Assembly (NCBI GenBank): GCA_964007475.1
Contig: OZ023273.1
Coordinates: 52,501,257-52,565,256, forward strand
Direction: 5' to 3'
DNA length: 64,000 nucleotides
Origin: Hybos culiciformis
Taxonomy: Eukaryota; Arthropoda; Insecta; Diptera; Hybotidae
Shown here: positions 26,724-38,420 of the stretch, piece after piece
Layout of the letters: each line of letters begins with the position of its first letter
How positions within the stretch are numbered: position 1 is the stretch's first letter
Translations under genes and position numbers: made by a program
Notes under the pieces: model-generated
The model's input: the letters and a program-made list of their open reading frames with translations, nothing else
Databases searched by the model: none
Told to the model about the DNA's origin: nothing

Positions 26724-27736
26724 GTTTAAACAAAAGTGACCATATATTTTATACTGAAATCCGGGACCAGTTTAAATAAAAATAAAAAAAGGCTTAACGC
26801 ATTCCTCAGGACATAATTTTCTAAGTTTATTTAATTGTTCCGAATTATTCATTTAATTAATATCAAAAGTAAAAAAAAAATTAACAAAAAAATAAAATAA
26901 TTATTCTTTATATTATTTATTACAAGACATAAACTTAATAAAAATAAACTAATAATAAAGTTGCATAAATAAGTGTAAGTATTTAAAGTACGTAGTTAAG
27001 AGCCCTCCATGTGAAATTCTGTTTGCTTTTTGTGTTTTCTATTTTTGCAGTTTTTTTTGTTTTATTTTACAGCCGTGAAAAATGCGACAAAAATTGTACG
27101 AAAACTACCTCTACCAGAAAATCACAAAACTATACTTGAATTTTATTTCTGTGCAGAAACTGCCATTTTTAAAAAAAAACTAAAAAATTCTTAGAAATAA
27201 ATGAAATTAATTAAAAATTGTTTAGGAAATTAAAGAAATTCAAAATTTCACGTCACCAGCCCTGAAGAGTTGTATTTTAGCTTTATTTCTGCGTTTGAGA
27301 TTTTTTATTATCTTTTTCGTTTACTTCAGAATCCAAGCAAATATGTTTAAGTTTTTTAAAGGCTCATTTGGGCCAAAAAACTCAAAATATAAAAAATCCG
27401 CCTCACCTACCCTGGAGCCAGTTATATACTCTCTAACATATCAAAAAATCACTTCAGTCTAGATTGTAGTAACCCTACAATCAAAGCCAAACTAAGACCA
27501 ATTTTTTGCAATTTTTCACATTGAGGGCTCATAAGCGTATTTTTCTGCTGAGTGAATTTTTTTTAGTAAATCTTCATTACTAGAAATAAACTTATAAAAA
27601 TTAAGAAATTAAGGTAAGATGTACAATAAGGGACAGTTTCCGGAACACTTTCCGGGACGATTTTCAATGCAGGATATACGATTTAAACCCTGGAAAGTCC
27701 GCATAATCCGGGAAGTCTGGTCACTTTAGTTTAAAC
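26724..27736. mobile_element. hAT-type element relic (997 bp) with 8-bp TSD
   Basis: A direct repeat GTTTAAAC (26724-26731 and 27729-27736) brackets termini AAAAGTGACCA and, read inwards from the right, TAAAGTGACCAGACTTCCCGG. Subterminal words such as CCGGGACCAG and TTCCGGGACG are typical of hAT-family ends. No intact transposase is visible, but the interior is long enough to be a decayed internal-deletion derivative. Confidence 0.75.
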
Positions 27737-29626
27737 ACAACCATGTTAAAATAAATATCTCCTTAAATGTGTCCTATTCTATTGCACAGCGAAAATTATG
27801 TATATTTATATATAACTATATATTTATATACGGCATATATTGAAAAAACATATTTTTGATAGAGTAAAAAAAAAATATTGCTGACCTGAAATTTTCTAAG
27901 TGTGAGGAATTTTTTAAAAATTTAAGAAAAAAAGATAACTCAAAATGTGAATCATTAATAAGGACAAAAAAAAAGTTTAATATTTCGAGAATATCTGCTT
28001 TTGAATATATATAGTTACATAGTGTATAAATAAAATAGTTAAATCAATTTTTTGTACAATAATCGTATAAAGTTTCTTGAAGTGCTGTTTCAGAAAACAA
28101 ATTTAGAAAGAAATTTTGCTTTCGTCATTATTTTTCAGATTAAATTTTATATTATAAATAGAATTAATAGAATGAGAATGACTTTAAATTATTTATAAAT
28201 GCCCGAGTGAATCTAAATTAATAGAATGATCATAAATTTTTTCCATATTAATCTTTAAATATACGTTGCGGCAGACACCAAAATAGGTGCTGACACTGGA
28301 ATTCCATACATTTGCTCCTAAAAGACAGGACCGAACAGCGGAGGGCTAAGGAAAATAGCTTTTCGACGACAGAAACTAACTCAAGAGGGATTCTATTCGT
28401 TGGTACATTGCTGGAATGACAAAATAATAAAATAAAAATTCCTATTCCTATTTTCCGTTGCCGATTTCGGTATTTGCAGCAACAGAACGAACAATGCTTA
28501 AAAAAAGAATCGAAGCTGGAAAACGCCGATTTCAATTCTAATTAATATTTAGTATTTAAATTTTAAAATATAATATTAAATTACGGTATCAAATTTTGTG
28601 ATTGAAATAAAATTCGAAGCAACCATTAAAAGTAAATTATTTTATCATAATGCTCAATGTAAAAATTAAAAAAAACTTAAAAAATTATAATTCAATCATA
28701 GGAATTAACATTCAAAGAAAGCAGAGTTTTTCATATTAACGAATTCATATATATGTATGTATAACAGTTCCGAAAAATATAATATAAAGATATAGAGTTC
28801 ACAATTATGAAAATAGTTAATTTAGGTTTAAAAAAATCCGTTTCATACACTTATGATGTCAACTGCTTATTATAAATTTGCCATTACATAAAGCCTCAAA
28901 AAGGGCAAAAATATTCGTGAAATAACGACAAATTAATTTGCTTTTATTTGTCCTATTACCTCAATAAAATACTACAACAGTATAATTATTAAGAAGAAAA
29001 TCTTATTTCGTTTTGATTTGATGTTGATTTTCCCAATAATGCAGACGATTTGATCAAGCAAGAAACAACATAACATCTACTCTCACAAGAGAAGATCCAT
29101 TTTATAAGGAATATATTCGAAAGCGACAAACTATCCCATTCAACATTTACTAACTTTAATATCAAGTCATTTGGCGCATCTAAAAATTATAAGAATTTTC
29201 AATCTTCATAATCAAAATCATAATCAAAATCATTTTTATTAGACATTTTTGATTTTTGAGCGTATATTTTTTCAACATCACAATCACAACAATTACAAAA
29301 CTTAAATAATATTTCCATTTTTTAAATTTAATCTACTTATTAAAATTATTATTTATATTTTTATTTAAATTTTCCTGAGCGCAAGATTATACGTTCACAA
29401 AAATTTGGTTTTTAACTCCAATGAATTAATATTTTCCTAATTGAAAATATAATTTGTTTTGACAGTTTTAATATACCTATAATGTTTTAGTTATGGAAAT
29501 ATACAAGTATACGTTTTATAATATAATTTTTTTTTTAAATAATATTGTTATTCCACCTAACACAAAATGAAGCTTAATGTTAACATTATTACGTTACACT
29601 ATGTAAATAAATACATTTACAAATAT

Positions 29627-29632
29627 TTTATT
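29627..29632 (-). terminator. Oamb: Candidate poly(A) signal for the proximal Oamb cassette
   Basis: AATAAA on the - strand lies 69 nt after the TGA of the proximal cassette. Its use would commit transcripts to this cassette and exclude the distal one, so poly(A) choice and splicing would be coupled. It is a single-hexamer call in AT-rich DNA. Confidence 0.4.
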
Positions 29633-29700
29633 ATCAATTGGTAAAATTTGTTTCCATTTAATAGGTGATGATATATTCTTAATTATTAGTGCGAAATTTG

Positions 29701-30401
29701 TCATCTGATCATAAATTCCTCATCGTGATCATCATCATCCTGCAAGTCATTATTATTCGATGTCGAACCTGATATTGTTTTATGAAATGCTACAGGTGCT
29801 TGACATAATCTGGCCATATTCATATGGAAATTTTCTGATGCTCTATATGCGCTTCGAGTCCATATACATTTAAATAATATACGCTTGAAGGCAATTCGAA
29901 ATTCATTGGAAAACAAGGCATATATTAAAGGATTTAATGCTGAGTTACAATATCCTAGCCAAAATAATACTGAAAATACCATTGGTTGTATGCATTGTTG
30001 GCAGAATGCCCGTATAAGATACATTGTAAAAAAAGGCAACCAGCAAAAAATAAATCCCCCAACTATGATTGCTAATGTTTTTGCAGCTTTTGTTTCAACA
30101 CGAAATCGCTTGGCTTGAAACTTTAAATTCAATTTTCCAGCCCGTTTTTTATTTTGACTTCCTGAATTTGATTGCATTGATTCAGACGTTATATTATTTT
30201 CAAAATTAAAATTATTATATTTGGCTGAAGGTGATTTAGGTGGAAATTGTTTATTGTAATTTGTTCTGCCTGAAAATTTATTTACAGTTGTCGTTTTTGT
30301 AACACCTTTGGATGTTATTGAAATTATTGCTGATTTTCGTCTATTTGTTGCTAAATTATTTCTAATTATTTCTTCTTCATTTGATTGTCGTAAATTATTG
30401 T
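29701..30401 (-). CDS. Oamb: Octopamine receptor Oamb, proximal cassette, last exon (end of ICL3, TM6, TM7, C-tail)
   Basis: The acceptor ATTTAATTTAG starts the exon. AC completes the codon left by the previous exon (KK-D-NNLRQSNEEE). It encodes the last part of the third intracellular loop, a basic KFQAKRFRVETKAAKT segment, TM6 with FIFCWLPFFTMY, TM7 with FWLGYCNSALNPLIY (NPxxY), helix 8 FRIAFKRILFKC, and a tail ending DLQDDDDHDEEFMIR before TGA (232 residues). TM6, TM7 and ETKAAKTLAIIVG closely match the distal cassette, but the tail is unrelated in sequence: acidic rather than RRGSDMS-type. Different loops and tails imply different G-protein or arrestin coupling. In Drosophila the two OAMB isoforms also diverge from the third loop onward. 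Confidence 0.92.
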
Positions 30402-31426
30402 CTAAATTAAATAATTAATTATGTCAAATTCCTCTCCTCCTTTATTATTATTATTTAAATATATTTTATAAGTTGTTTAAAAAAGTAAAAAATCCTTACA
30501 TGAAATTCATATCAAATAAATTCATTACAATGAAGTTGAATTTTAAATTACAATGTGGTATTCACGTAAATGCTTAGTTTAGCTTCTTAGTAAAATGACA
30601 TCATATTGCTTTTTTTTGTAAATTTGCAGCATTTAAGTGAAGACCCACAATGATAAATTATGTAAGGCATTTATACTTTTAGTGATTGGAATAAATTTTA
30701 ATGCGAAGTAAAATCGTATATCGATCCAAGTATTATAATGTATTGAAAAGTTTAGATGAAATTAAAAGTATAAAAATTTTTTATGAACTTTAATCAAAAT
30801 TTAACAAAACATTATAAAGTTAGTATGGATTGAATAGATTTTGGATTTGAAGAAATAGTTAGTTAGATTTAGATAGAATCTAAGGTGTATTTAATGCCAG
30901 AAAAAACTCAAAAAAACTTTTTGATCATTATATCCGAATTTATATAAAAATATGCATCAAAGGAAATAATCAAATAAAAATTCAAAAATTAAAAGTTGTC
31001 CAAATCGAACCATTAGCAGCATTTGAAGCCAAAAGCACGGACAATTATAATTATAAATGTTTATCGTTGCGATTTAAGTCCAAATGTTTCGTAAAAACTG
31101 GGCGCACGTTAATAACTTTATTTTTGTATGATTTAGCAACGTGTTAAATCATACAATTATTTTGAAGAAAAATTGATTAATTTCCTTCCAAATTACCTTG
31201 TTTTTTAACAATGATCATACGGACAATAAGAAAAATATTTAACAAAAAATCTTAATATTCCTGTTTGAGATTACATCCAAAGAATTTAGTTTATTTTAAC
31301 GCTTGATTATTTCCTGATGTATATTATTATTTTTTTTTAATAACAAACATTAACTGTTTTTGTAAGTATATCTGACAAATTTGTTAGTAGCATACGTATA
31401 TACATAATTCTTGTATATAATTTCAC

Positions 31427-31900
31427 CTTTTTTGGATGATATTAACGTTGAATCTATATTTGTCATTATTGTACTTTTATCACTTGATCTTAATGGAGGA
31501 GTATTTCTTATCAATGAATATGTTGATTCACTACATCCACTTAAACTGTCATTCTCATTTTTTATATTATCACTAGATGGAAATGAAATCTTAATGGCAA
31601 CTTTTTCATTTCTATCCCTACGAAATATTGATGATGATGAATTATTACTATTGACTTTCATGGATGTTGCACGTTTTTGAAATATGGGCTGCTGCTGTTG
31701 TTGTTCTTGTTGTTTTTGATAACAATTTTGGCGCGCATCATCCAAATTGCTTGAACTATTCACACTGAACATTGAACCAGCATTGCTTGTTTTTAATGTT
31801 GGTGTCGGTGGTCCACGACCTCGATGCATTCTCAATGTTAAGCGCGGTTCTTCATAATTTGTTTTAGTGCCAGTACTTGAAGTGGATGTTTTAGATCCAG
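31427..31900 (-). CDS. Oamb: Octopamine receptor Oamb, proximal cassette, third-intracellular-loop exon
   Basis: The acceptor TCAATTTAAAG precedes CTGGATCT. CT completes the split codon from the TM5 exon (GCT, Ala), giving AGSKTSTSSTGTKTNYEEPR. The exon encodes most of a long third intracellular loop (157 full codons). It contains RLTLRMHRGRGPPTPT, a Gln-rich run, KISFPSSDN and Ser-rich stretches, and is hydrophilic throughout. RLTLR(I/M)HRGRG and IS(V/F)(S)YPS/FPSS motifs recur in the distal cassette, so the two are ancient duplicates. The donor G|GTGAAA at 31427/31426 leaves phase 1. If that intron is retained, the frame stops after about 25 more residues at 31350, giving a receptor without TM6-TM7. 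Confidence 0.88.
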
Positions 31901-34900
31901 CTTTAAATTGACATTATTTCATGAACGTAAAAAAAATATTGATTGAAAATAAATAAATAATAATTAAAAAATAATTTAGTTCGAATTTTTTTTTTTAAAC
32001 TTATGTAAGTGAAAACTTTTTATGTGCAAAACTGTGGACCATAAAGATTAAAAAAAAACAACAGGAAAAAGAAGAATATAAATATAGATAGAAAATTTGT
32101 TATTTAAAATCACAATCACAAAACTTGCACAACTCTGTGGATTAAAAGTTTGAAAAAGGACTATGTATTTACCTACATACTTATATTATGTTTATTGAAA
32201 CCAAATTTATCTAAAATACAAAAGATTATAGTGAAAAATAAAATATCTAGATTTTGCATTCTGGATATTAATAAATAACAGGAACATTTTTATATACATT
32301 TTTATTTACCTAAATAATTACAAAATTTTAAATTTTTTTTATAAATTTAATAATAATTTTAAAAAATTTGTTAAATTTTAATATAATATTATTTCCAAAT
32401 TAAATAATTAATTATTATACTTGTTTTATAGAACAATTATTCTACGAACTAGATCAAAAATTTTATAAACTACCGAATTTATTTAAAAAAAAAAATATAA
32501 TAAAAATTACCTACTTCTAAATAAAAGGAAAACTATTTAGGATTTTAAAAATGTTAATACAATATCTAAAGGATATTTTTACTTTTTGATTTTATGTTAA
32601 TTTAATAAGAATAAAATTTTCATACAATTAATTTTATATATATAAAAAATATAGAGCAGCACCTCATAAATGAAATGTGGGGCATTGCGATTAAGGATAA
32701 TTTTAAGATACATATTATTTAAAATCCCTTCAATATCATTATACCTATACAATTTAGTCATATGTACAAATATATCAAATTTCGGCGAAATCCAAAACTT
32801 AGTCTTTGGGCTCTAACCATTTTTCTAAGCTCCTCTAATCGACATCTTTCTACTCACATATTTATTTTAATCAAAATTCAATTCAATTTTCACAAAATTT
32901 TCACTTTTTAAAAATTTTATGTGAAAATTATTGGGACCTTTCACAGGTTGGGAGCTTCTAACTCAAAAACCTGAAATGGTAGAATCTAAAATTTTAGTTG
33001 AGATGAAAGTGAACGAGAAACGCATATTTTGGCGTTATAAGTATTTTAGGCGCGGACGGACATTTAATGAAAACATATTGTCCATTTTTTCATTTTTTAT
33101 CGAAAACGGGCTTAAAAAAACAGATTTTTTCCAATAAATCTGCGGACTAAGACAATTTTATATAAATGATAAGATTTATACTCTATTAACTGTTTCAGAA
33201 GCATCCATGAAATTTTTAAACCTTCTACTATTATGTGTTATTTGTGTTATTATAGTTAACAAAAACCATCTAAATATCAGGATAGACCAAATTCTTATTT
33301 GTTTTTGGGGTGAATACCTAATTTGAATACAAACTCGGTAAATTAAAAAGTAGCATAGTCCATTATGGCTTTTTAATTTAAAAAAAAATCTTTAGTTCTC
33401 TATTCTCAGTTCACTCACTTCAATATAAACTTCTAGTATATAGTTTTTCACTTTAAAGGAAAAAGAAAATTTCAAACTTATGTTTATAGTTATATCAAAA
33501 GAAATGAAACTAATAAACTTTATTTTTAAAGATTTTATTTACCTAAAAAGCTTAAAAGCATATCTTATTAAACTATTTTTTATTGGTTAAAAAGTTTTCC
33601 ACAACTTTTCATTTCAAATAAAAACTTTTGAAATAAATTATACTTTAAGAAAAAGGAAAAATTAAGTAAAAAGAAAGGAAATTATTTTTAGCAATTACCA
33701 AAGTAATTTTCATTTCATAACAACAAAAAAAATCAATTAAATATTTTCGGTTATGACATGAATCAAGATTAAAAATTACAAAAAAAAAACTAAATTTGAA
33801 AAAATCAATGTTGCCATAATGTTTAAATATTCAACTAAACTTAATTCGTAATAAATTAAAATTTCCAAAATTTTCTTCAGTTTGTTGCATTAATTTCCAA
33901 TTTCGTTTTTTCAGCTTACAAGAAATTAAGGAATTACATTACAAAAGCCAGTAAGACACCTACGACCCAGAAAAACATTACCCAGAGAAGAGAAATTATC
34001 ATAACTGCGAATTATGTTTTCAACTTCTTCGGTTCTTTACATATGATAATTTTTCTATAATTTCGTATTGCAAATGAATAATTTCTCACGGCATATGCTC
34101 ATAAATTATACAAATTAAAAGAATTAATGGGCACGCTATATACAAGTAGTAAAATATTAAAATTAATTCCTGAATGTACAAGTTGCAAGTTCAATAAGTA
34201 GACATAAAAGCTATTTGAAAGCGAACCTAAATTCTTAATAATCAGAAAAATGTTTGTTCGTAATGTCGATATATGTACGTATGTACATATTAGTTATATC
34301 ACAAAACGTTTAAAATAAACATATTATTGTATATTTATGTATATAATAGCTTTCTTTTTATAACCATATACACATTTTGTATAATAAAAATTTTTTTCTA
34401 AATTATTTGTTAAACCTTTTATTTTAATTAATTTCAGGAGAAAGGCGATTTTATAACTCAAAGGAATATTGATCTATTTTCCTTAATATTATAAGCAATA
34501 GATTTCATAAGTTCCTTATGTGAATATAAATAATTGCTGTCATGTTAAATTACTACACTTAATTACTACACTTAATAAAAAACTTAATAACTGACTTGAC
34601 GGCTTACAAATCCTCACTAAAATCCTTCCAGAATTCAAAATTAATTTCCAAAAGATAGCGATAGCAATTCGAAATTATGTGCACGTAATCAAGCTAAGAA
34701 TGGAAGTGAGTCAATTTAGTGTAATATACAAAATGTTGTCGTACGGTATACTTGTTAAAATCAGATAGTAACTTCTAAAACTGGAATCAGAGATAACAGC
34801 AGAAAATGTATCAAATATTAAAAACCTCATAAAGGAATGTAAAATTGCAATACAAATAATTTACAGAACTATAAATTTAATTTTAAGCAATTTAAATAAA

Positions 34901-35161
34901 TATTAAATTCTATTGCACTCGATTATGAAATGTAAACAATAGGTATTCTGATGAGTCTTAAGTTGAACAATCTTTCAGTAATTTCTAGTAAAAAAAAATT
35001 CTCTTATTATAATTGCTTTCAGATTAAATTACTATCTATACTAATAAAAACTTAATAACCGAGGGCTTACAAAACCTCATTAAAATCCTCATAGAATTCA
35101 AAATTAATAATTCAGAATAAATAAATTCATTACATCTATTCTATTTCATAATACTTATTAT

Positions 35162-35418
35162 CGTCTGTTCAGAAATGAAACAACGTATGACATTTATACT
35201 TCATTATTTGACAATAGCACCATTCGATTCCTCGTACTCGATTTTATAAGTACAACTACTTTGCAATATTCTTAATGTTGATTAATATGTGTTTTTTAGA
35301 TGAAAATTGTACGCTACTTGATATTTTTTCATACGTTTTTTTTAATTTTCAAATCTTTAAATTCAAATTACTCGAAACTATACTTTTCATTATACGTTGT
35401 TTCATTTCTCAGCAGACG
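35162..35418. mobile_element. 257-bp MITE, copy 2
   Basis: This is nearly identical to 13574-13830 and has the same length and termini (CGTCTG...CAGACG). The 4-bp target duplication is TTAT. It sits between two copies of a 24-bp direct repeat (TCTATTCTATTTCATAATAC plus CTTA). The simplest reading is that it inserted at the junction of a pre-existing 26-bp tandem duplication, with the 24-bp repeats being the target's own structure. Confidence 0.85.
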
Positions 35419-35809
35419 TTATTATCTATTCTATTTCATAATACTTATAACATTCGGAATATAACTTAATTAAATCATATTAAAAAGGAATTTTCAAATT
35501 GTTAATTGATTACGAATTATATATAGAATTCATAATCTATAATAATATTATTATTTTAATTAAATTTTAATTGCATGTTTAGTACTATTTTTTTTATTTT
35601 CGAATTGCGAGATATCGAAAATTCGTATTTTATCTTTTTGTCTTATTTCGTCGAGCCATCATCAAATCCTAGCACCATGGTTCTCGTAGAATCCTCTATA
35701 GTTATAATATAAAAAGGATTTCCACTTGGTCAATTATAATTTAATACTAACATATTGCAGTAGCTGTAGAAGGAATTAAATAATTTATAGCGAATAAGCG
35801 TTCATAGTG

Positions 35810-36558
35810 GTTCATAGTGGTTCAAGTCGAAAGTATTGGTAAATCTGGGAGTCTTGACATTTTAGGCTCGAAAATAACTTCCGATCTAAGTTGGAAAATC
35901 CATATTTTCGAAACTGCAAAAAACGGAGCGAAATGTCTTGGTTTTCTAAAAAGATGTAAACAACACTTTTCCAGGGGGGGAAATATTTACAAATCCTACA
36001 TACGACCGAAATTAGATTACAATTCGCATATATGGGCTGGTGCTCCCAAAACCCATCTTGAGTACCTGGACAAATTTCAGAGAAAGGCTATTAGATTCAT
36101 CGATAATCACCAAACCACTAGCTCATTAACATCACTCAATCACGGTCGTAATGTAGGTTCACTTTCAATTTTTTATAAATACGTATATAACGGATACGTG
36201 TTCACTGGAAGTAAAGGCCCTACTTCCTCCACTTCAAGTATTTTCACGCCTAACACGTGCTGCTTCAACGTCACACCCATATTTCGTCAAAATTCCCAGA
36301 TGCGATAGAACGAGCGTCGGAGATTCGTTTTCAATTCACACCTGGAATGCTCTCCCATCAAAACTGTTCCCGACAGCTGGCGGACGCTTGATTTACAACT
36401 TGTGCCGCTTTAAGAAGAATGTAAATGATTACCTACTAACTGTCCCACTTTTTAATCCTGTTTAACTTCCTGTACTCATTACCAAATCCATACTTCTTAT
36501 AGTATGTATAAAAGGTATCCCACTTAGTGATTTGGTAACTTTAATAAAAAAAAAAAAA
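35810..36558 (+). mobile_element. 5'-truncated non-LTR retrotransposon (LINE), reverse-transcriptase C-terminal part with poly(A) tail
   Basis: An open frame from about 35818 encodes the post-catalytic part of a LINE reverse transcriptase. Landmarks are LGSKITSDLSW, AKNGAKCLGFLKRCKQ, YIRPKLDYNSHIWAGAPKTH and LDKFQRKAIRFID. The order and wording match Jockey/CR1-like insect LINEs. After a frameshift between about 36200 and 36223 the protein continues in another frame (TRAASTSHPYFVKIPR, then SFSIHTWNALPSKLFP) to a natural stop at 36465. About 75 nt of 3' UTR and an A-tail ending at 36558 follow. The catalytic YADD region and everything upstream are missing. It is a dead insertion. Confidence 0.88.
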
Positions 36559-36610
36559 CGGTTAATCTTGGCAACAAAATATGATTAAGCGTAGCTTTTA
36601 TAAAAATTAC

Positions 36611-38420
36611 TAGCTGTACCCGCACACACGTTGTTGTGGAACACACGTTTTAAGTGAAATTTTTGTTGTCAGATTGATGAACAATTATAGGAGCTAGTTA
36701 TTTTATAAATTTGGGAAAATATAAAAGAAGAATTAATATTTATCATTTCTACGTATTCAACACTTAATTGCATTAAATCGAATGATATCCTTCCCTTCAA
36801 CAGGTTTCCAAACCAAACCAAATTTGTGTTTTTATTCATTTCCGCTTTTTTTGAATCAAATTTGAATGATATCGGAAGAACTTTTGCAGTTCTCCCGGGG
36901 AGGGGTTTCTGGGAGGCCATTCAAATTTTAAAATAGCATATAACGACCCCGAGACAAAGAGACGGTGTAAATTTCGAAACGATCGGTTGAGTGGTTCAGT
37001 TTTTAATATTTAATATTTGATTCCTATACATTCGAAAAGGCTCCTAAAAAGAGGGGGCCAAATTTTTTGTTACGAAATTCGTGTGTTTAATCATTTTTAT
37101 GTACCAAATTTAAATGAAATCGGACAAACTTTTGAAGTCCTCCCCTAGGGTAGGAGGTCAATAAATTTTTTGTTGCGAAATTTGTGTCTAATCATTTCCT
37201 ATTTTAACGTGTCAAATTTGAATGAACTTTTGAAGTCCGCCCCCGAAGGGTCGCTGAGTTGAAGGTCAACAAATTTTTTGTTACGAAATTTGTGTGTAAT
37301 CAGATCCTCTTTTTACATACTAAATTTGAATGAAATCGGACGAATTTTTAAAGTCCGCCCCGAGGCGAGGTCCCTGGGTAGGAGGTCAACAAAATTTTTG
37401 TTACGAAATTTGTGTGTAATTATTTCCTCTTCTTACGTACCGAATTTGAATCAAATCGGACGAACTTTTGAAGTCCGCCCCCATGGGAGATCCCTGGGTA
37501 GGAGGTCAACCAATTTTTTGTTACGAAATTTGTGTGTGTGTTATCAGTGCTCTTTTACATACCAAATTTGAATGAAATCGGACGAACTTCTGAAGTCCGA
37601 ACCAGGGGAGGTCTCTGGGTAGGAGGTCCCTGGGTAGGAGGTCCCTGGGTAGGAGGTCAACAAATTTTTTGTTGCGAAGTTTGTGTGTAATTATTTCCCC
37701 TTCTTACGTACCAAATTTGAATCAAATCGGACGAACTTCTGAAGTCCGCCATCATGGGAGGTTCCTGGGTAGAAGGTCCCTGGGTAGGAGATCTCTGGGT
37801 AGGAAGTCCCTGGGTAGGAGGTCGCTGGGTAGGAGGTAAACAAATTTTTTGTTACGAAATTTGTGTGTAATCACATCCTCTTTTTACATACCAAATTTGA
37901 ATGAAATCGGACGAACTTTTAAAGTCCGCCCCGAGGCGAGGTCCCTGGGTAGAAGGTCAAAAAATTTTTTGTTTCGAAATTTGTGTGTAATTATTTCCTC
38001 TTCTTACGTACCGAATTTGAATCAAATCGGACGATCTTTTGAAGTCCGCCCCGATGGGAGGTCCCTGGGTGAGGTCGCTGGGTAGGAGGTCCCTGGGTAG
38101 GAGGTCGCTGGGTAGTAGGTTAACAAATTTTTTGTTACGAAATTTGTGTATAATCACGTCCTCTTTTTACATACCAAATTTGAATGAAATCGGACGAACT
38201 TTTAAAGTGCGCCCCCCAGGGGAGGCCTCTGGGTAGGAGGCCAATCAAATTTTAAAATAGCCTATAACGACCCCCGACCTGACACAAAGACATGGTGTAA
38301 GTTTGAAAACGATCGGTTGAGCGGTTTAGGAGCCTATTCGGAACAGACAAACAGACAAACAGACAAAGAGACAAAGAGACAAAGAGACAAAGGGACAACT
38401 TCTGCTTTATATATTAGATT
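36611..38420 (+). repeat. 1.8-kb dispersed repeat with a nested tandem array
   Basis: It begins TAGCTGTACCCGCACACACG and ends in GACAAACAGACAAAGAGACA tandem units, then TTATATATTAGA. Between these, about nine copies of a 105-175-bp unit run from about 37040 to 38230. Each has TTTTTTGTTACGAAATTTGTG, ACCAAATTTGAATGAAATCG and GACGAACTTTTGAAGTCCG. Each unit carries one to six copies of a 12-bp subunit GGTAGGAGGTCC or CCCTGGGTAGGA. A closing module (TTTTAAAATAGC, then CGATCGGTTGAG) occurs at both 36905-37000 and 38250-38325. Open frames here (RSLGRRS repeats) are by-products of stop-free units. Confidence 0.8.

Larger units (their letters stand above)
19729..29626 (-). other. Oamb: Oamb intron or inter-cassette DNA
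   Basis: This is the non-coding DNA between the two alternative 3' cassettes. It holds a perfect 38-bp palindrome, a piggyBac-type element and two hAT-type elements, listed separately. The rest is AT-rich sequence. A 95-codon open frame on the - strand near 28.3 kb resembles nothing I know. Confidence 0.6.

Noticed and set aside
28248..28535. 95-codon Cys/Ser/Phe-rich open frame on the - strand
   Set aside because: No recognisable motif, no splice or start context that fits Oamb, and a poly-A/T-rich middle. It is treated as chance.
29885..30118. Antisense open frame over the proximal cassette
   Set aside because: It lies opposite the TM6-TM7 coding sequence and is explained by the constraint on that strand.
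17961..30177. Two separate receptor genes, because two open frames each carry TM6-TM7
   Set aside because: Neither has its own TM1-TM5, both join in frame to the same upstream donor, and the arrangement matches the known alternative 3' cassettes of Oamb.
37278..38236. Open frames with RSLGRRS repeats as a repeat protein
   Set aside because: They follow the period of the tandem DNA array, change frame between units and resemble no protein. They are stop-free repeat units, not a gene.
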